In this document: positions 35,993-46,974 of the stretch, in pieces
How positions within the stretch are numbered: position 1 is the first letter of the stretch
Layout of the letters: every line of letters starts with the position of its first letter
Source: Lentinus brumalis
Lineage: Eukaryota > Basidiomycota > Agaricomycetes > Polyporales > Polyporaceae
Direction: 5' to 3'
Assembly (NCBI GenBank): GCA_001792895.1
Contig: MARA01000044.1
Span: 124,001 to 188,000, forward strand
DNA: 64,000 nt
Translations under genes and position numbers: made by a program
The notes under the pieces: generated by a model
Told to the model about the DNA's origin: nothing
Database searches by the model: none
What the model saw: only the letters and a program-made list of their open reading frames with translations

Positions 35993-38900
35993 CTATGATG
36001 ATGGGAAGAACGCCCACGGCTGGTCCACCGCCGGCATGGGCTGGTCCCACTTCCAGTTATCCGACGCGTTGTAGAACGCGGACTCCCCGCCGTCGATGGC
36101 GCGCCAGAGCTCCTGGGGTATCGAGTCGACCCCCTCGCTGGGTTCGGTCTTGGGATCAACGATCTTCGCCGTGTCAGCGGCTGTAGAGGCTGGAGGATGT
36201 GCCTCAGTCTCGGACGCGGATCCTGGACTGGGACCGACTGACGACGATGCAGGCAACAGGTCCGGGGTCGCCGCCTTCGACCCCATCTCCTCCTCCGGCA
36301 ACCCATATGACGTGAAGTCGAAGAAGTCCGCGGGGTCGACCGTCGACGCGTTCAGCCTTGGTGACGAGCTCCCGATGGTGATCGCGTCGATGAAGCTCGA
36401 GCTCGCTAGTGACGAGAGTCCGCTGTCGTCCGGTATTGATGGGTACGCCTTCAGAATCTCGTCTAACGAGTCCGCGATCTCGGTCTTCAGGCTCTCCCCA
36501 GATTCGCCCTCGTTGGTCGTCACCTGGTTGAGCCAAGTCGTCATCTGTTCAAAGAACTTCATCGCCTCGTCGTCCGTCTTCACCGCATCGGCCTCCTGCT
36601 GCCGCTTCGACATGGCGTCGCTCGGAGGCTCGTCCCACTCCGTCTTGATCTTCTTCGCTGCAGGAGCGGCCGATGCGGCCGACAACGCTGCCGCGTCCTC
36701 TTCGCGAGGGCGTTTGGAGCCCACGGATTCTGGTGTCGGTGCGTTCGCGGGTGTTGCGGGAGTGGCTGGAGGTTTGATCTCGGACGGTCCGGCCGAGGGA
36801 CTGGCAGCGTTGGCCGCGGGGGTAGCCTTTGCGGACGGCTTCCGTGGCTTTGACAGCGGCTTCGGCTTTGGCTTGGTCCTCGGCGACTTCGGTGTCTGCG
36901 GGGAGTTGACGACGTGTGTCGGAGTGGCAGCGGCCGGGGTCTCCGCCGAGGGTTTCGGCGTGGGCTTCTTGAGGATCGGCGTACCGGTGACGAGGGGAGG
37001 AGAAGCAGCGGATGGCGTGTGAGCAGGGGGTGCGGCTGGTGAAGATGCGGGTTGTGTGGGCATGGACTGGACATTAGATAGATGTGGTGGATGAGGGGCT
37101 CGAGGCTGCTGCATCGTGAGCATCTGACCGTGCTGGGGCGGACCACCCGCCCCGGGCTGCCCACCCACCGGGGGGCGCGGTGCGCCGTTTTGGCCGGGGA
37201 ACATGTTGGAGAGCATCTGCTTGAACATTCTATCCGCCGCGTGCACCTGGTTAATCATCGACCGCACAAGTTCCAGCGGCATGATGTATCGCGGAGGACC
37301 CTGGCCCGAAAGCAGATCTCGCTGCTGCTGGACGGCGTTGATCTGCACCAGATATTTAGAGACCGGGGCCGCACGTCGAGTGGGTGCGAACAACTCACCA
37401 TGAGTACGAGCTTTCTGATCACCTCCTCCTTCATGAAGACCGCGTAGTGAGGAAGCTTCACGTCCACTTCGCTGATCATGCGATGCAAGTTCTCGAACAG
37501 CGCATTGTACTCAATCCGCTGAGCGTCGGGTATCTGAATCGGGCGGCTCGACGGCGGCCCGAGGTCTGCAAAGAAACGTTAGCATGGACCCATCTCCCAC
37601 AATGTCGGAACACGTACTCTTGTTCTCCTCGCGAATCCTCCTGACCATCTCGATGGCTGACTGCAGCTGCTGCGGCGTTGGACGAACACCGGGCATGTGC
37701 CCTTGCGCGCCATTCGCGCCCATCTGTGGCTGAGGCTGACCGTTCGGTTGCATCGCGGGCGTCGACATCCCAGGTTGCTGGCCTGTGGGCATACCCGGCC
37801 TGAACCCGTTCTGGAGGTTCATCCCGGGCTGCTGAGCGCCCATGGGATTCATGCCGTTCATCTGCTGGCCCTGCATCATCGGGTTCGACAGGTTCCGCGG
37901 CTGGCCCTGAGGAACCGCGCCACCCTGCTGAGCCGCCGTCTGAATGTTCCCGCGGAAGTTGCGCTGCTGCTCAAGCATGTTCTTCAGCGTGTCCCGATGG
38001 CGTTCGACGAGCTGGATGAGCTGGGGAGCGACACCGCGCTGCTGCATCTCCTGGACGGATGAGAGCGCGTACGAGATGAGCTCGTTCACGACCTTCGGGT
38101 CCTTGACGTCTGTGAGCACGCCCTGGGAGACCTGTGGGCCAGCCTGCATCGACATGACACCGTCCATCGAGCCAGAACCACTCGCTGCGGCATTCTTCTG
38201 GTGGTAATGTGCAGCCGCGAGCTGTCGACGATGTTGGAAGAGTTGCTTGAGGTACTGCTGATCGAACTCAAGGAGGAACTCCTTGTAGATGTGCTCGAGA
38301 TGAGCCGCGAGGGCAGGTCCAGCCCTTCCGGGCTCGTTCTCGTTCCCGGGGAAGTGAACGAAACCAAGCTTGGCGCCAATGACCGGCCAGAGATCCTTCT
38401 GGTTGACCTAAGACAGGGTAAGTATCTAGCGTATGTTCGTAGGAAGCGCGCGACTTACGATGCGGTATGAACCCGCGTTCATCACCTCAACGTGGAGCTG
38501 GTGCAGATCAATCGGCCGATCCTCGAACCTGAGAGCGTTCTGATCTTTCGGCTGGTGCTTCGGCACCCACTGCTCCCAGTACGCTCGCTTGAACTGCGCG
38601 GGGGAGAGCGGCGTGAGCATCATACCCATTGTCTGCTGCACAGCACCCATCCCGCCGTTCGCAAGCATGGCCTGCGCCGGGTTCGGCGCTTGCTGCGGAG
38701 TCGACTGCATGATACCTTGCAGCGGAGTACCCGTCGTGCGTATGGACTGATTCGACTGCGACGCGACCATTTGAGGGGGGAGTTGAGGCGTGCTCATCGG
38801 GCGGACGCCCTGCTGAGGATGTCCGTTCTGCATCATGTTAGCGGCGCCGGGCATGGGACGAGGACTGTTATTGTACTGGTGTGCGGGGGAAGCGGAAGGG

Positions 38901-40390
38901 CCCGGTTGCTGCATCCAGCCGACCTGAGACGGATTGGTTGGTCCGCCCGGTATGCGCTGAGTGGGAATGGGGGACGCGGAAGGTGGTTTCCTGATATATA
39001 CCGATCAGTAACAAGGACCGTTCGAGACAAGACAAAAAGGACTCACATGACAGGAAGCGTCCCACCGCTGGCCACGCCCTGCATAATGAGCAGTATCTTC
39101 CTAAGCGCCTCGCGTCTCTGCTCGACATCCTTCTGCATCCTGTTGATCTCCGCCGCGAACTGGTCGGAAGAGTAAGGACCACCGCCGACCTGCTGCTGCA
39201 CCTGGTACTGCTTGATGCGTCCCTCGGTGGCCGCGATCGAGTTCCTCAGCTGCTGCGCCTTGTCCTGCATGTCCTGGAGGTTGGGCTGCCGTCGCTGCTG
39301 GTTCGGCTGACCCTGCCCCTGCATCTGACCGTCGGGCATACCGTGCTGGGGCAGCTGGGCAATCATACCGGCCTGTCTCGCCTGCGCCTGCGCCTGTGCC
39401 AGCTGACTGGCCTGAATATTGGCAGGCATGTTGTGCGGGTTCATCGCCCCGGCGAAGATACCGGGAGGCAACTGCCCGCCGCCCATGGCTTGCGAGTGTT
39501 GTGGATGCGGGGTCTGTTGCTGCTGGGGATGCTGCTGCTGTGACTGCTGCAAACGCTGGAATGCGGCCAAGGCGTTGTTGTTCGGCATACCGTTCTGATT
39601 TTGCTGCTGGAGTATGAGGTTTAGCTGGCGCATCGAGTCGTTACCCTGGTTCGAGAACATCGGGTTTTGATTGCTGCGCGCCAACGCCTGCTGTAGCTGG
39701 AGATTGTTGGGGAAGTTCTGACCGCCTGGTGTGTTGCCGAATTGGGCTTGCCCTTGAGAGGGATCGTGCGAGAAGGAGGGCATACCGTTAGCGCCGAGCT
39801 GAGGCATGCCACCAAAGGGCAGCTGGCGTTGCTGTTGCTGTTGCGGCATCCCCTGAGGCTGGTTTGGGATTCCTTGCCGACTGCGAAGGAACTCCATCAT
39901 CTAGGGAGGAGGGGAAAAAAGCAAACGGGGTGAGCGCGGGTCGCAAGCGCAAAAGGTCACAAGTATGGCAGTCGGGTATGATGACATAATCAGACGGCGT
40001 GAGTAAATGCTACAAGGTGAGATTAAGGCGGTGGAGAGGGCGATGGAGGAGGTGGACGGGGCACAACGGCGTTGTATTCACCAGCCGAGGAAAGAGTTGC
40101 GGTGGAACAATGTGGGCGCACACGGAAGGCGGGAGTGGGGGTGGGGGAATGGAGGGACGCGACGTGACGGGACTAGGAGATGCACGTACCTGCTGCTCTG
40201 TGACAGCATTCCCCTGCGCGGCCCTTAGAGCAGCGAGCTGCTGTTGTTGCTGCTGCTGCTGTGCCTGCTGTATGTGCCATAGTCGGGCCTGGTCGACGCC
40301 GGGCATGTTAGACATGCCCGGCTGGGGCCCCGCCTGCTGCTGTGGCTGCGGGAGGCCTGGTTGGCCGACGCCGTAGTTGCTGGGGAGCAT
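35993..40390 (-). CDS. SWI1: ARID-domain protein, SWI/SNF subunit Swi1-like
   Basis: The ATG at 40390 starts MLPSNYGVGQPGLPQPQQQA. Gln-rich, Met/Asn/Pro-rich sequence fills the first 500 or so residues, with a short poly-Gln tract. Around 38.2-38.6 kb an ARID domain appears: ALRFEDRPIDLHQLHVEVMN, AGSYRIVNQKDLWPVIGAKL and LAAHLEHIYKEFLLEFDQQY, split by one intron after YRI. It should bind DNA for the remodelling complex. Downstream are helical parts (VNELISYALSSVQEMQQRGV) and IMPLELVRSMINQVHAADRM, a Pro/Ala/Thr-rich stretch with basic patches, and a C-terminal acidic region ending DQPWAFFPSS at 35993. Domain order and composition fit Swi1; other Gln-rich ARID proteins are the alternative. The plus-strand open frames opposite are shadows. 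Confidence 0.8.
40238..40261 (-). repeat. CAG/CAA poly-glutamine tract in SWI1
   Basis: Eight consecutive CAG or CAA codons on the minus strand near the N-terminus of the ARID protein. The run is short and partly interrupted by CAA, so it should be fairly stable. Confidence 0.8.
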
Positions 40391-42467
40391 CGTAGACAAG
40401 AAACGTCGATCAGCCCGAGCGGCCGATGGCGCGCGGATGGGGGGACGAGGAGGGACGCAGAGCGCGGAGGAGGGGTATGCGAGATGGCCTCGTACGGGAG
40501 TCTGGGCCGGGGAACCGCAGAGACGACGGATGCGCTGTGGGGGACGGCGGGGGGAGAGGAGCGCAAGCCGGAGGAGGGAGCGGGGGCGGGGGACGGGGAG
40601 GGAGGATAAGGACGGGCGATGAGGACGGTGGTGGTGGGAGGGAAGAGCGGTCGGGGGCAACGTGAGTTCGGCGAAGCCCTGAATAACGGTATACACGCTC
40701 AAACACAAATCTGTGGCGGAGCCTGAACAGCCGCCCGCCTCTCTTCCTCCCTCCCCTCTCCTATGTTCAGCCCTCTCGACGGCGAGCGCGGTCGCTGCAC
40801 ACCGTATTCGACTGCTCGGGCCACGTCGCGCAGCCAGAGACCCAGCCGCAGGGCTGGCACGCCTCTCCACGCGCATGTGACGGCCTGTGACCGTAGGATG
40901 TGACGCCCATATATGGAAGCTGCACGGCGGGCGGCTGGAGGAGCGCCCAGGTCGGAGGAGGGTGCGCCTGCAGTGCGTCTGCGTCTGCTCGTCCCGGCCA
41001 CTACCTCCCCCGTTCAGCGGCACGCTGAAACCGCTATGCACACGCAGCACGCACCGAGGGTCTCTCCTCTGTGCTGTCCTGCCTCATGCGCATTATCTGC
41101 TATCGGGAGGGCATCTGACCAGCGCGGGACATCTCGCTCAGTGCTTCGACACGGGGCGGGCCACCTGTTCGGCCGTGCATGCCACTTCCCTGTGTGCACG
41201 TCCATCCTGCGCACGGACCTCCCCCGGCGACCCGCGAGTGTCCCAACGACTCCAGCTCGCATGCGCCGAGCTCGCCGCCTCTCGAGGGTGCGGCGATTGC
41301 TCGGCGGCGCCGTGCATGCTTGGGTCTGCCAGATACAGTCGCCGTGGCTGGACTCCATTTGCGGAAGGCAGAGCAACCTCTGTAACGGCCCCGTATGGCG
41401 GTTCGTCCCGAGCGTCCGCACCCCGCGCTCCGTCCAACTCGTGCGTCATACGACGATCCAATGGGGTCAGTCGTGCAACCCTCGCACACAGCAGTCACGC
41501 CCTGGAATTCGTGTAATTCGTCGCAGCAGCACCTGCATGTCACGCCGACGTTCCGTAACACCCCGCGACGGAGACGGGCAGTCTAGCTGTGTCCTCTGTC
41601 GACATGTCAGTCCTCCGCCCGACCTCGACCCCCGCCCTACCATCGACTGTGCCAACGTCTACGTCTGGACCCCGCTGCGTCCATGGCTGTCTTCGCCGCT
41701 CGCTCGCCCGGCCAGGCAGGCCCATCCCCCTGGCCATGGTGTCGCTCAGCCCGTATCTGGCACGAGTCATAGCAAGTCCCCGCCGGCGCGAATCCATTGA
41801 CCCGATCCTCCTCGGACCTCCTCTGTCGCCTCACGCCTGTGCGCGCGCGCAGTGGCCAGCACGGCAGTGCTCGCCCAGACCCCAGCTGTCCCGCCTTGTG
41901 CCCTAACAAGCAGTCCGAGCCAGTCCGGGAACTGCACTGCTTGCGAGCCGACTCCCGAGCCACGAGAGCCTCTCATGGTCACGGATATCAATCAAATTGC
42001 CGTCCCGGGGACGCTACCTTCACCAACAGCGCCCACGGACGTCTCTCGAGGGCCGAGGGTACCCCCTTCGAGCCCCTTCGATGCTACGTACGTACGGTAG
42101 CACGCATCGCCGTCAATCTGCCCTCCCGCCGGCGACGACTGTGCGACCGCCCGGCGCATCATCGCGAGTCCACCCACATACAGTAGGTGCGCAGCGGCAG
42201 ATGTCCGCAGCACTCGCACCTGGAGACCACCAATAATAAAGACCCCCGCGCGGCACGCGTCCACTCGTCTCGGTTTCTCTGGTGACCGGCGTCCTGTGTG
42301 CCCTCACCCCAGTCACATACAGGTACCTCATTAGTCCGAGGAGCGCGGCAACACCCGATTTTTTCAGTCTCCGCTACAAACCGCGCGCTCCTGAAGGTCT
42401 GGCGGCGAGACTAGTACCTCATGCGCTCATCTTTCCAGGTCCCAAGATCCAATATTCAACATTCAAT
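40391..42467. other. Long gene-free upstream region of SWI1
   Basis: About 2 kb of GC-rich sequence with many overlapping open frames on all strands but no splice-consistent gene, domain or RNA. The first 400 bp (G-rich on the plus strand) probably hold the SWI1 5' UTR and promoter. Beyond 40.9 kb the sequence is rich in CGC, GCC and short repeats and looks like accessory DNA leading into the hAT-like element. Confidence 0.45.
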
Positions 42468-42514
42468 AATCAATCCCAGTGAGAATCGACAGTATACTTG
42501 TCGATATCTATGCC

Positions 42515-42542
42515 ATATCTCCAGGTTCGAACCGGGAGATAT
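42515..42542. repeat. 28 bp palindrome in the element's left end
   Basis: ATATCTCC, an AGGTTCGAACC centre and GGAGATAT form a near-perfect inverted repeat (26 of 28 positions). It sits 40 bp inside the left tip and could be a transposase-binding or hairpin site. TTCGAACC looks like a tRNA B-box by chance only. Confidence 0.7.
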
Positions 42543-42724
42543 CGCACGGATATCGGCACGTATATAGCAACGGCCCTGTACCATGCTGGGGTCGATATCC
42601 ACTGATATTCACCGATACTCCCCGGTATCTGTTAGTTCTCTGCGGTATACGCAGTGGTAAGAGATCGTATCCAGCTGTAGGCTGGCAGTAGAATAGGGGT
42701 ATCGCGTATATTCACGTAGCTACG

Positions 42725-43180
42725 CGAATACATCCATTCCCGCCTGCCCGCCCGCTCGTCCGCCTGCCCCTCGTCTGTGCGTTCGTCCGCTCGCTCATCT
42801 GGCTGCCCGCTCGTCCTCCGCCTGTTGCTTCGCTCCTTCGCTCGCCTGCTGCTTCGCCCGTTCCACTCGTCTGCCCGTCGAATCGTCCTCCTGCCCCTCC
42901 TGCTCGTCTGTGTGTCCTCTTGCTCGTCCGCATGCCCTCCAACCTGCTCCTCTGCTCGTCCGCGTGCCCTCTGACCTGCTCCTGCGCCCGTCCGCCTGCC
43001 CTTTGCCCATCAACTCGTCCTCCCGTGTGTTCGCCCGGCGGCCGCACGCCTATCCGCCCGCCCGCTCGTCCGTCAACCTGCTCATTCATCTGTCCGCCTA
43101 CTCGCTCGTCCACCTCCCTGCCCCGACCTGCTCGTCCAGTTATTTCTCGCGCTTGTCTGCCCCTATTCTTGGATCCTTCT
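42725..43180. repeat. Degenerate C-rich minisatellite
   Basis: About 450 bp built from loose copies of words such as CTCGTCCGCCTGCCC, CCGCCTGCC and GCTCGTCC. Strand asymmetry is strong: C and T on the plus strand, G and A on the minus. Open frames within it encode only Arg/Gly or Pro/Ser/Cys repeats, so it is unlikely to be a protein gene. It lies inside the hAT-like element. Confidence 0.6.
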
Positions 43181-43314
43181 ATCCGAGCCCTACCTCCGTG
43201 CGGTCGCAACAAGGTCGCAATGACAAATAGCTCACCTGTACCATGCTAACAGTCGCGGCGCACAGCAGAGGTGTAGAACAGGGAGGAGGGACACAAGGCA
43301 GCCAGGGGAGACAA

Positions 43315-43584
43315 TCAAGCAGAGAGAGCAAGGGAAAGCGAGATGGTGGTGAGGAAGAGAGAGTCGAGTCTCTCGAGATGTCGATACCACATGTCGGTAC
43401 TGCCAGTGACGTCATTGACCTGGCATGTGACTTGAGAGAAGAGCTTTTTGAGAGCTTTTGCGAATTTGTGAGTTGAAGATTCTTTGCGCACGTCAATCAG
43501 ACAAGCACATATGAGCAAGATCGTGTTCAACTCCAACGCAAACTTCAACGCGAGCAACTGTTTTGGGCGCTTCATCGCTTCCAT
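43315..43584 (-). CDS. Short orphan open frame inside the element
   Basis: The ATG at 43584 opens 89 codons: MEAMKRPKQLLALKFALELN, a hydrophobic stretch TILLICACLIDV, then a charged part with KFAKALKKLFSQVTCQVNDV. Its composition is more protein-like than that of the surrounding repeats. I recognise no domain. It could be a remnant of the element's own gene, an exon, or chance. Confidence 0.2.
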   Translation of the reverse strand: MEAMKRPKQLLALKFALELNTILLICACLIDVRKESSTHKFAKALKKLFSQVTCQVNDVTGSTDMWYRHLERLDSLFLTTISLSLALSA

Positions 43585-43685
43585 TTTTGGCCGAATATCG
43601 ACAGTTACCGACAGCTACCCAACAGCTATCATGGGATATCACCAGTTATCGGCAGATATATTGTCGGTTCTGACTGGGAATCAAT

Positions 43686-45432
43686 CCTCGCACGGTTTAC
43701 CATATGCATGTCGTCACCGCCGACCTCCCGCCGGTAATCGGTAATCGGTAATCAAGCTCCCTCGCAGTGGCACTGGCCCGTCCCTCCACTGCAGTCTGCA
43801 CCCTCCCCATCCTCGAGGACCCCAGCTCGAGACTCGACTCGACTCGACCCGACCCGTCCGAATCCTGAGGCCTGAGGCTGCGAGGACCTGGACATGCACT
43901 GTCCACAGACCGCCCCAGGCACTCTCGTAACCGTTCCCGCGCGGCTCAGTACACATACGAAGCACCGAAGCACCGAACCTCTCTACGTCCAGCCGCCCGG
44001 TCGTCATTGGCTGTCAGGACGCCTGAGGTCATAGTCTGGAAGCCGCGGCGAGCCCGAGCTTGCGAAGAGCGAAGCACTCCCGGAGGTTCTTGAGTACCAC
44101 AGTGGTCATGCTACGTAGTATCTACTATCCGGTGCTGACTCAGTGACTGTGGAGCAAAGAGCTGGCCAGACGAGCTCACCGTCTATGTACTCTACTCTAC
44201 ATGTATGACGCTGAGGTCCCGTAGTGCCTCGGAACGCATGCGCTCACGAACCCAACCGCGCGGCTCAGTGAACTGCAAGACGAGCGCACGCTCCCGGAAC
44301 AGACGGAGTACCCAGCGACCAGCGACTAGCAGTGATATCGACTGCGGGGAGTTCCAGACTCTGCTCATGCTCAAGTAATACCACACCCATGGCACACACC
44401 ACGCTGCAGTCGCGCTTAACGCGCAACGATTCTCTGGGCCAGGCTGAGACTCGAATCTCGATGCAGTTTCAGTCTGAGTCCTCTGCGAAGTCTAAGTCTG
44501 TGCGCGCATGCCAGCCCTCCTCTACCAACGAGCGGGAAGCCAATCTAGTCATGTACAGCACCTGCAGCTGTCTGTGGTTTATCGCCGCCGGACTCGGATG
44601 GTGAACGGATGCCCCACCAACTCCGAGTGCTTCCCGCAAGTCCGAGGTCCGAGGTCGCCCCGCACGTTCGTCAGACTCCTCCACTCCGTCCACATACGGT
44701 CTGCGGCGGATTGCAAACCGAGCCATGTGGCTGACGGACGCTGCCAGCAGGTCAGTCACAGTGCACCCCACGCAGGCAGGCAGTAGACTGCTGACCATCT
44801 GGCACTGTGAGCCCGCGGCGTCAGTACTCGTAGCTATAGGGGAACGCACGGCCGGAGGAGAACGCACGGCCGGAGGAGGAGCACGCAAGTATGGCATATT
44901 TGTATACGTACAGTCCCGACGACGACGAACGCGATTATTACCTAGTTGTACATGTATGTGAGTATACACTGCGCGGGCGAAGCGCAGAAGCCAGTGGACG
45001 GAGACAAGAGTACAAGGGTGGGGCATGTCCGACACGTCTCCGAGTACCGTCCGTGGGAACGAGAGATGAGAAGAGGATGAGGTGCGGGTCAGGGCAACGG
45101 ACTCAGGAGGACGGTGATGTTCTTGGTTAGGACGGTAGAGCGAGGGCGGGCGGGGCACGGTGAGCCGCGGATTTAAACGAACGGGAAGAGGATGATCCAG
45201 CAACAATCATTAACTTAGCATCTATGAAGACACGCAACGTGGGCGACGTCGGGGAGAGGACGTATGACGCGGGCGACGAAATGGCGCGTCCGACCTGTCC
45301 AGCATACTATACACAGGGACACGGTGGGGACTGGGGGCGAGAGTAGGACTGGGAGTCTAAAGACGCGGTCGTGGCCTGGAAGGCTGGATGTCGTTACGAG
45401 GAAGAGTCAGGCGGTCATGCGGTTACGCCAGA
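43686..45432. other. Repeat-littered accessory stretch, no gene
   Basis: Contains GGTAATC in triplicate (about 43735-43755), CGACT repeats (about 43830-43850), two copies of CCGCGCGGCTCAGT (43937-43950 and 44256-44269) with similar flanks, and a tandem 18-mer at 44842. No exon chain is visible. The last 300 bp should contain the 3' UTR of the leftward VTT-protein gene. Confidence 0.45.
44842..44877 (+). repeat. Tandem duplication of an 18-mer
   Basis: GAACGCACGGCCGGAGGA occurs twice in direct succession, followed by a partial third GGA. It is a recent local duplication. Confidence 0.8.
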
Positions 45433-46974
45433 TCAGAGAAGAAGGTCAGAGTCGTCCCTCCGTTCGTCCGGCCGAGGCGCGCCCGGCTCTTGGTCGTGCT
45501 TGATGATGAGCGCGGGGCCTGCCTCGAGGATGAGGTCCTCCTCGCTGTCCGTGTCCGAGACCAGGTCGCTCTCATCCTCATCGTCGTCGATGATGATGAG
45601 AGGCTGTACCTTGCCTTTGCCCGGGTCAGCGCGGGGTCCCTCGGCCAATATCCTGTCTTCGGTCTCCACTTCGGCCTCGGCGGCTTCCGCCTCCGCTTCG
45701 ACTTCCGCGACCGTGGCGATCTCGCGCTTGAAGTAATAGCGCAGTCCGACCGGGATCATGACGCCCACGACGACTGCGGAGAGGCCGAGGAAGTTCTTCC
45801 ACGAGATAAGATGGAAGTCGTCCGGGGACGTCATGTCGTCGAGGCTGCCGCCGATGGTGGTGTGGATGACAGTGACACCGAAGATGCCCAGGAAGGTGCT
45901 GATCCAGAAGGGGACGATGCCGATGCCGACGTGCGGGCAGAGCACATTGACGACCCAATGTGGGGGAAGCGGCGCGATGCGGAGGACGATGAGGTAGGAG
46001 ATGATATCGTCCTTGTGTGCGCGCAGCTTGTCTGACCATACATCGAGCTTGGCTTTCCACTTCGGTATGGTCAGGAGGGCAGGTCCGAGGGCGGCGCTGA
46101 TGAGATAGCACAACGTCGCACCGGTCGCAACGCACGCGCATGCGAGGGGTAGTGCTCGAGGAACGCCCCAGACGGCTCCACCGAGGATGGAGAGGTACAT
46201 TGAACCTGGTAGCGAGAAAGCTTGTAGGCTATAGGAGGGTTGACGGTTAGCGTCAGGCAAGTGATGGACAAAGTTGTTCGATTCGGAGTGCACTGTAGTA
46301 GCACTTGTGTGTGCACCTGCTGGTTCCACCTGCATGTCTTCCCACCCTCAAGCGCTTTACGCACAGATGTTTGGAAGGATGGCAGCGACTCAGCAGTCTT
46401 CCCGGCAATTCGATTCGAGCAGTGGTTGCAAAAGGACATCGGGGAAGTCCACTCAAATATCCGAGTGAGAAAAGAGTACTCACAAGAAGTAAGTGATCAC
46501 ATAGCAAATGACGATGCGGTATGGATAGATATCCCTGTACTTCTTCAGCAGCGTGTTGAGTGCCTGCAGCTCTACGAAGCTCTTCGGGATCTTGAGCATC
46601 GGCCTATCTTGCCTGGAAGAGGCGTCAGATGACGGCCACGGCCGAACTGGGCAACAGCGCAGACTTACTCCTCAAGCGTCGGCAAAGCGAGCCATAGAGT
46701 GCCCCCGAGAACGACGGTGCTGAAGACAAAGATCGCGGACATCTTGAGCGTCGCATTCCATATGAGCTTCTTTGTCGAGGGTCGTGACGGTTCTACGGTG
46801 CCGTAGCTGCTCCCGTCGGAGCGGGCGGAGGAGAGGAGGGAGGTGCGGGAGGTCGGGGAGGGGGCATCGTAGACGGTCGCCATCGAGTATGCGGACCTGT
46901 CGTCGGGGACGGTGATGAGGTCGTCTACGAAGGGCGCGCGGGGGTCTGCGGGCGGAGACTGCATCGAGTGGTAC
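45433..46974 (-). CDS. VTT-domain (TMEM41/TVP38-like) membrane protein
   Basis: Members of the VTT/DedA superfamily are ER or Golgi proteins; TMEM41B acts as a lipid scramblase in autophagy, and yeast Tvp38 sits in Golgi vesicles. Here exon 1 carries MATVYDAPSP and a TM segment, MSAIFVFSTVVLGGTLWLAL. A short second exon has ILKIPKSFVELQALNTLLKK-like sequence. The main exon has the signature FSLPGSMYLSILGGAVWGVP, then CVATGATLCYLISAALGPAL, SYLIVLRIAPLPPHWVVNVL and FWISTFLGIFGVTVIHTTIG. These match the TMEM41 order. The C-terminus is an unusually acidic cytosolic tail (IIIDDDEDESDLVSDTDSEE). The start is taken at the ATG at 46974. In-frame sequence upstream (PLLSPPPPSYHS) looks coding, so a further 5' exon is likely. 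Confidence 0.85.

Larger units (their letters stand above)
42475..43678. mobile_element. hAT-like non-autonomous TIR element
   Basis: Two inverted ends face each other: left arm 42475-42508 and right arm 43645-43678, with 27 of 34 positions matching by eye. Tips are CCCAGTGAGAA and, on the reverse strand, CCCAGTCAGAA. The inner CAGTG-like start resembles hAT ends. The direct repeat AATCAAT flanks it at 42468-42474 and 43679-43685 (AATCAATCC if the tips' CC is shared), which fits the roughly 8 bp target duplication of hAT elements. Subterminal zones on both sides (42500-42620, 43585-43660) are full of GATATC/CGATA words, including a 28 bp palindrome. The interior holds a C-rich minisatellite and one short open frame, with no recognisable transposase, so it is probably non-autonomous or decayed. 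Confidence 0.65.

Noticed and set aside
40010..41050. 346-codon minus-strand frame upstream of SWI1
   Set aside because: Only its end overlaps the first SWI1 exon. The rest is Arg/Ser/Pro-rich and begins before the ATG at 40390, so it is most likely 5' UTR and promoter.
42521..42534. tRNA-like B-box (GGTTCGAACC)
   Set aside because: It is the centre of a 28 bp palindrome in the transposon end and has no cloverleaf around it.
42725..43180. Apparent 166-codon Arg/Gly-rich protein on the minus strand
   Set aside because: The composition follows directly from the C-rich minisatellite; there are no splice sites or domain.
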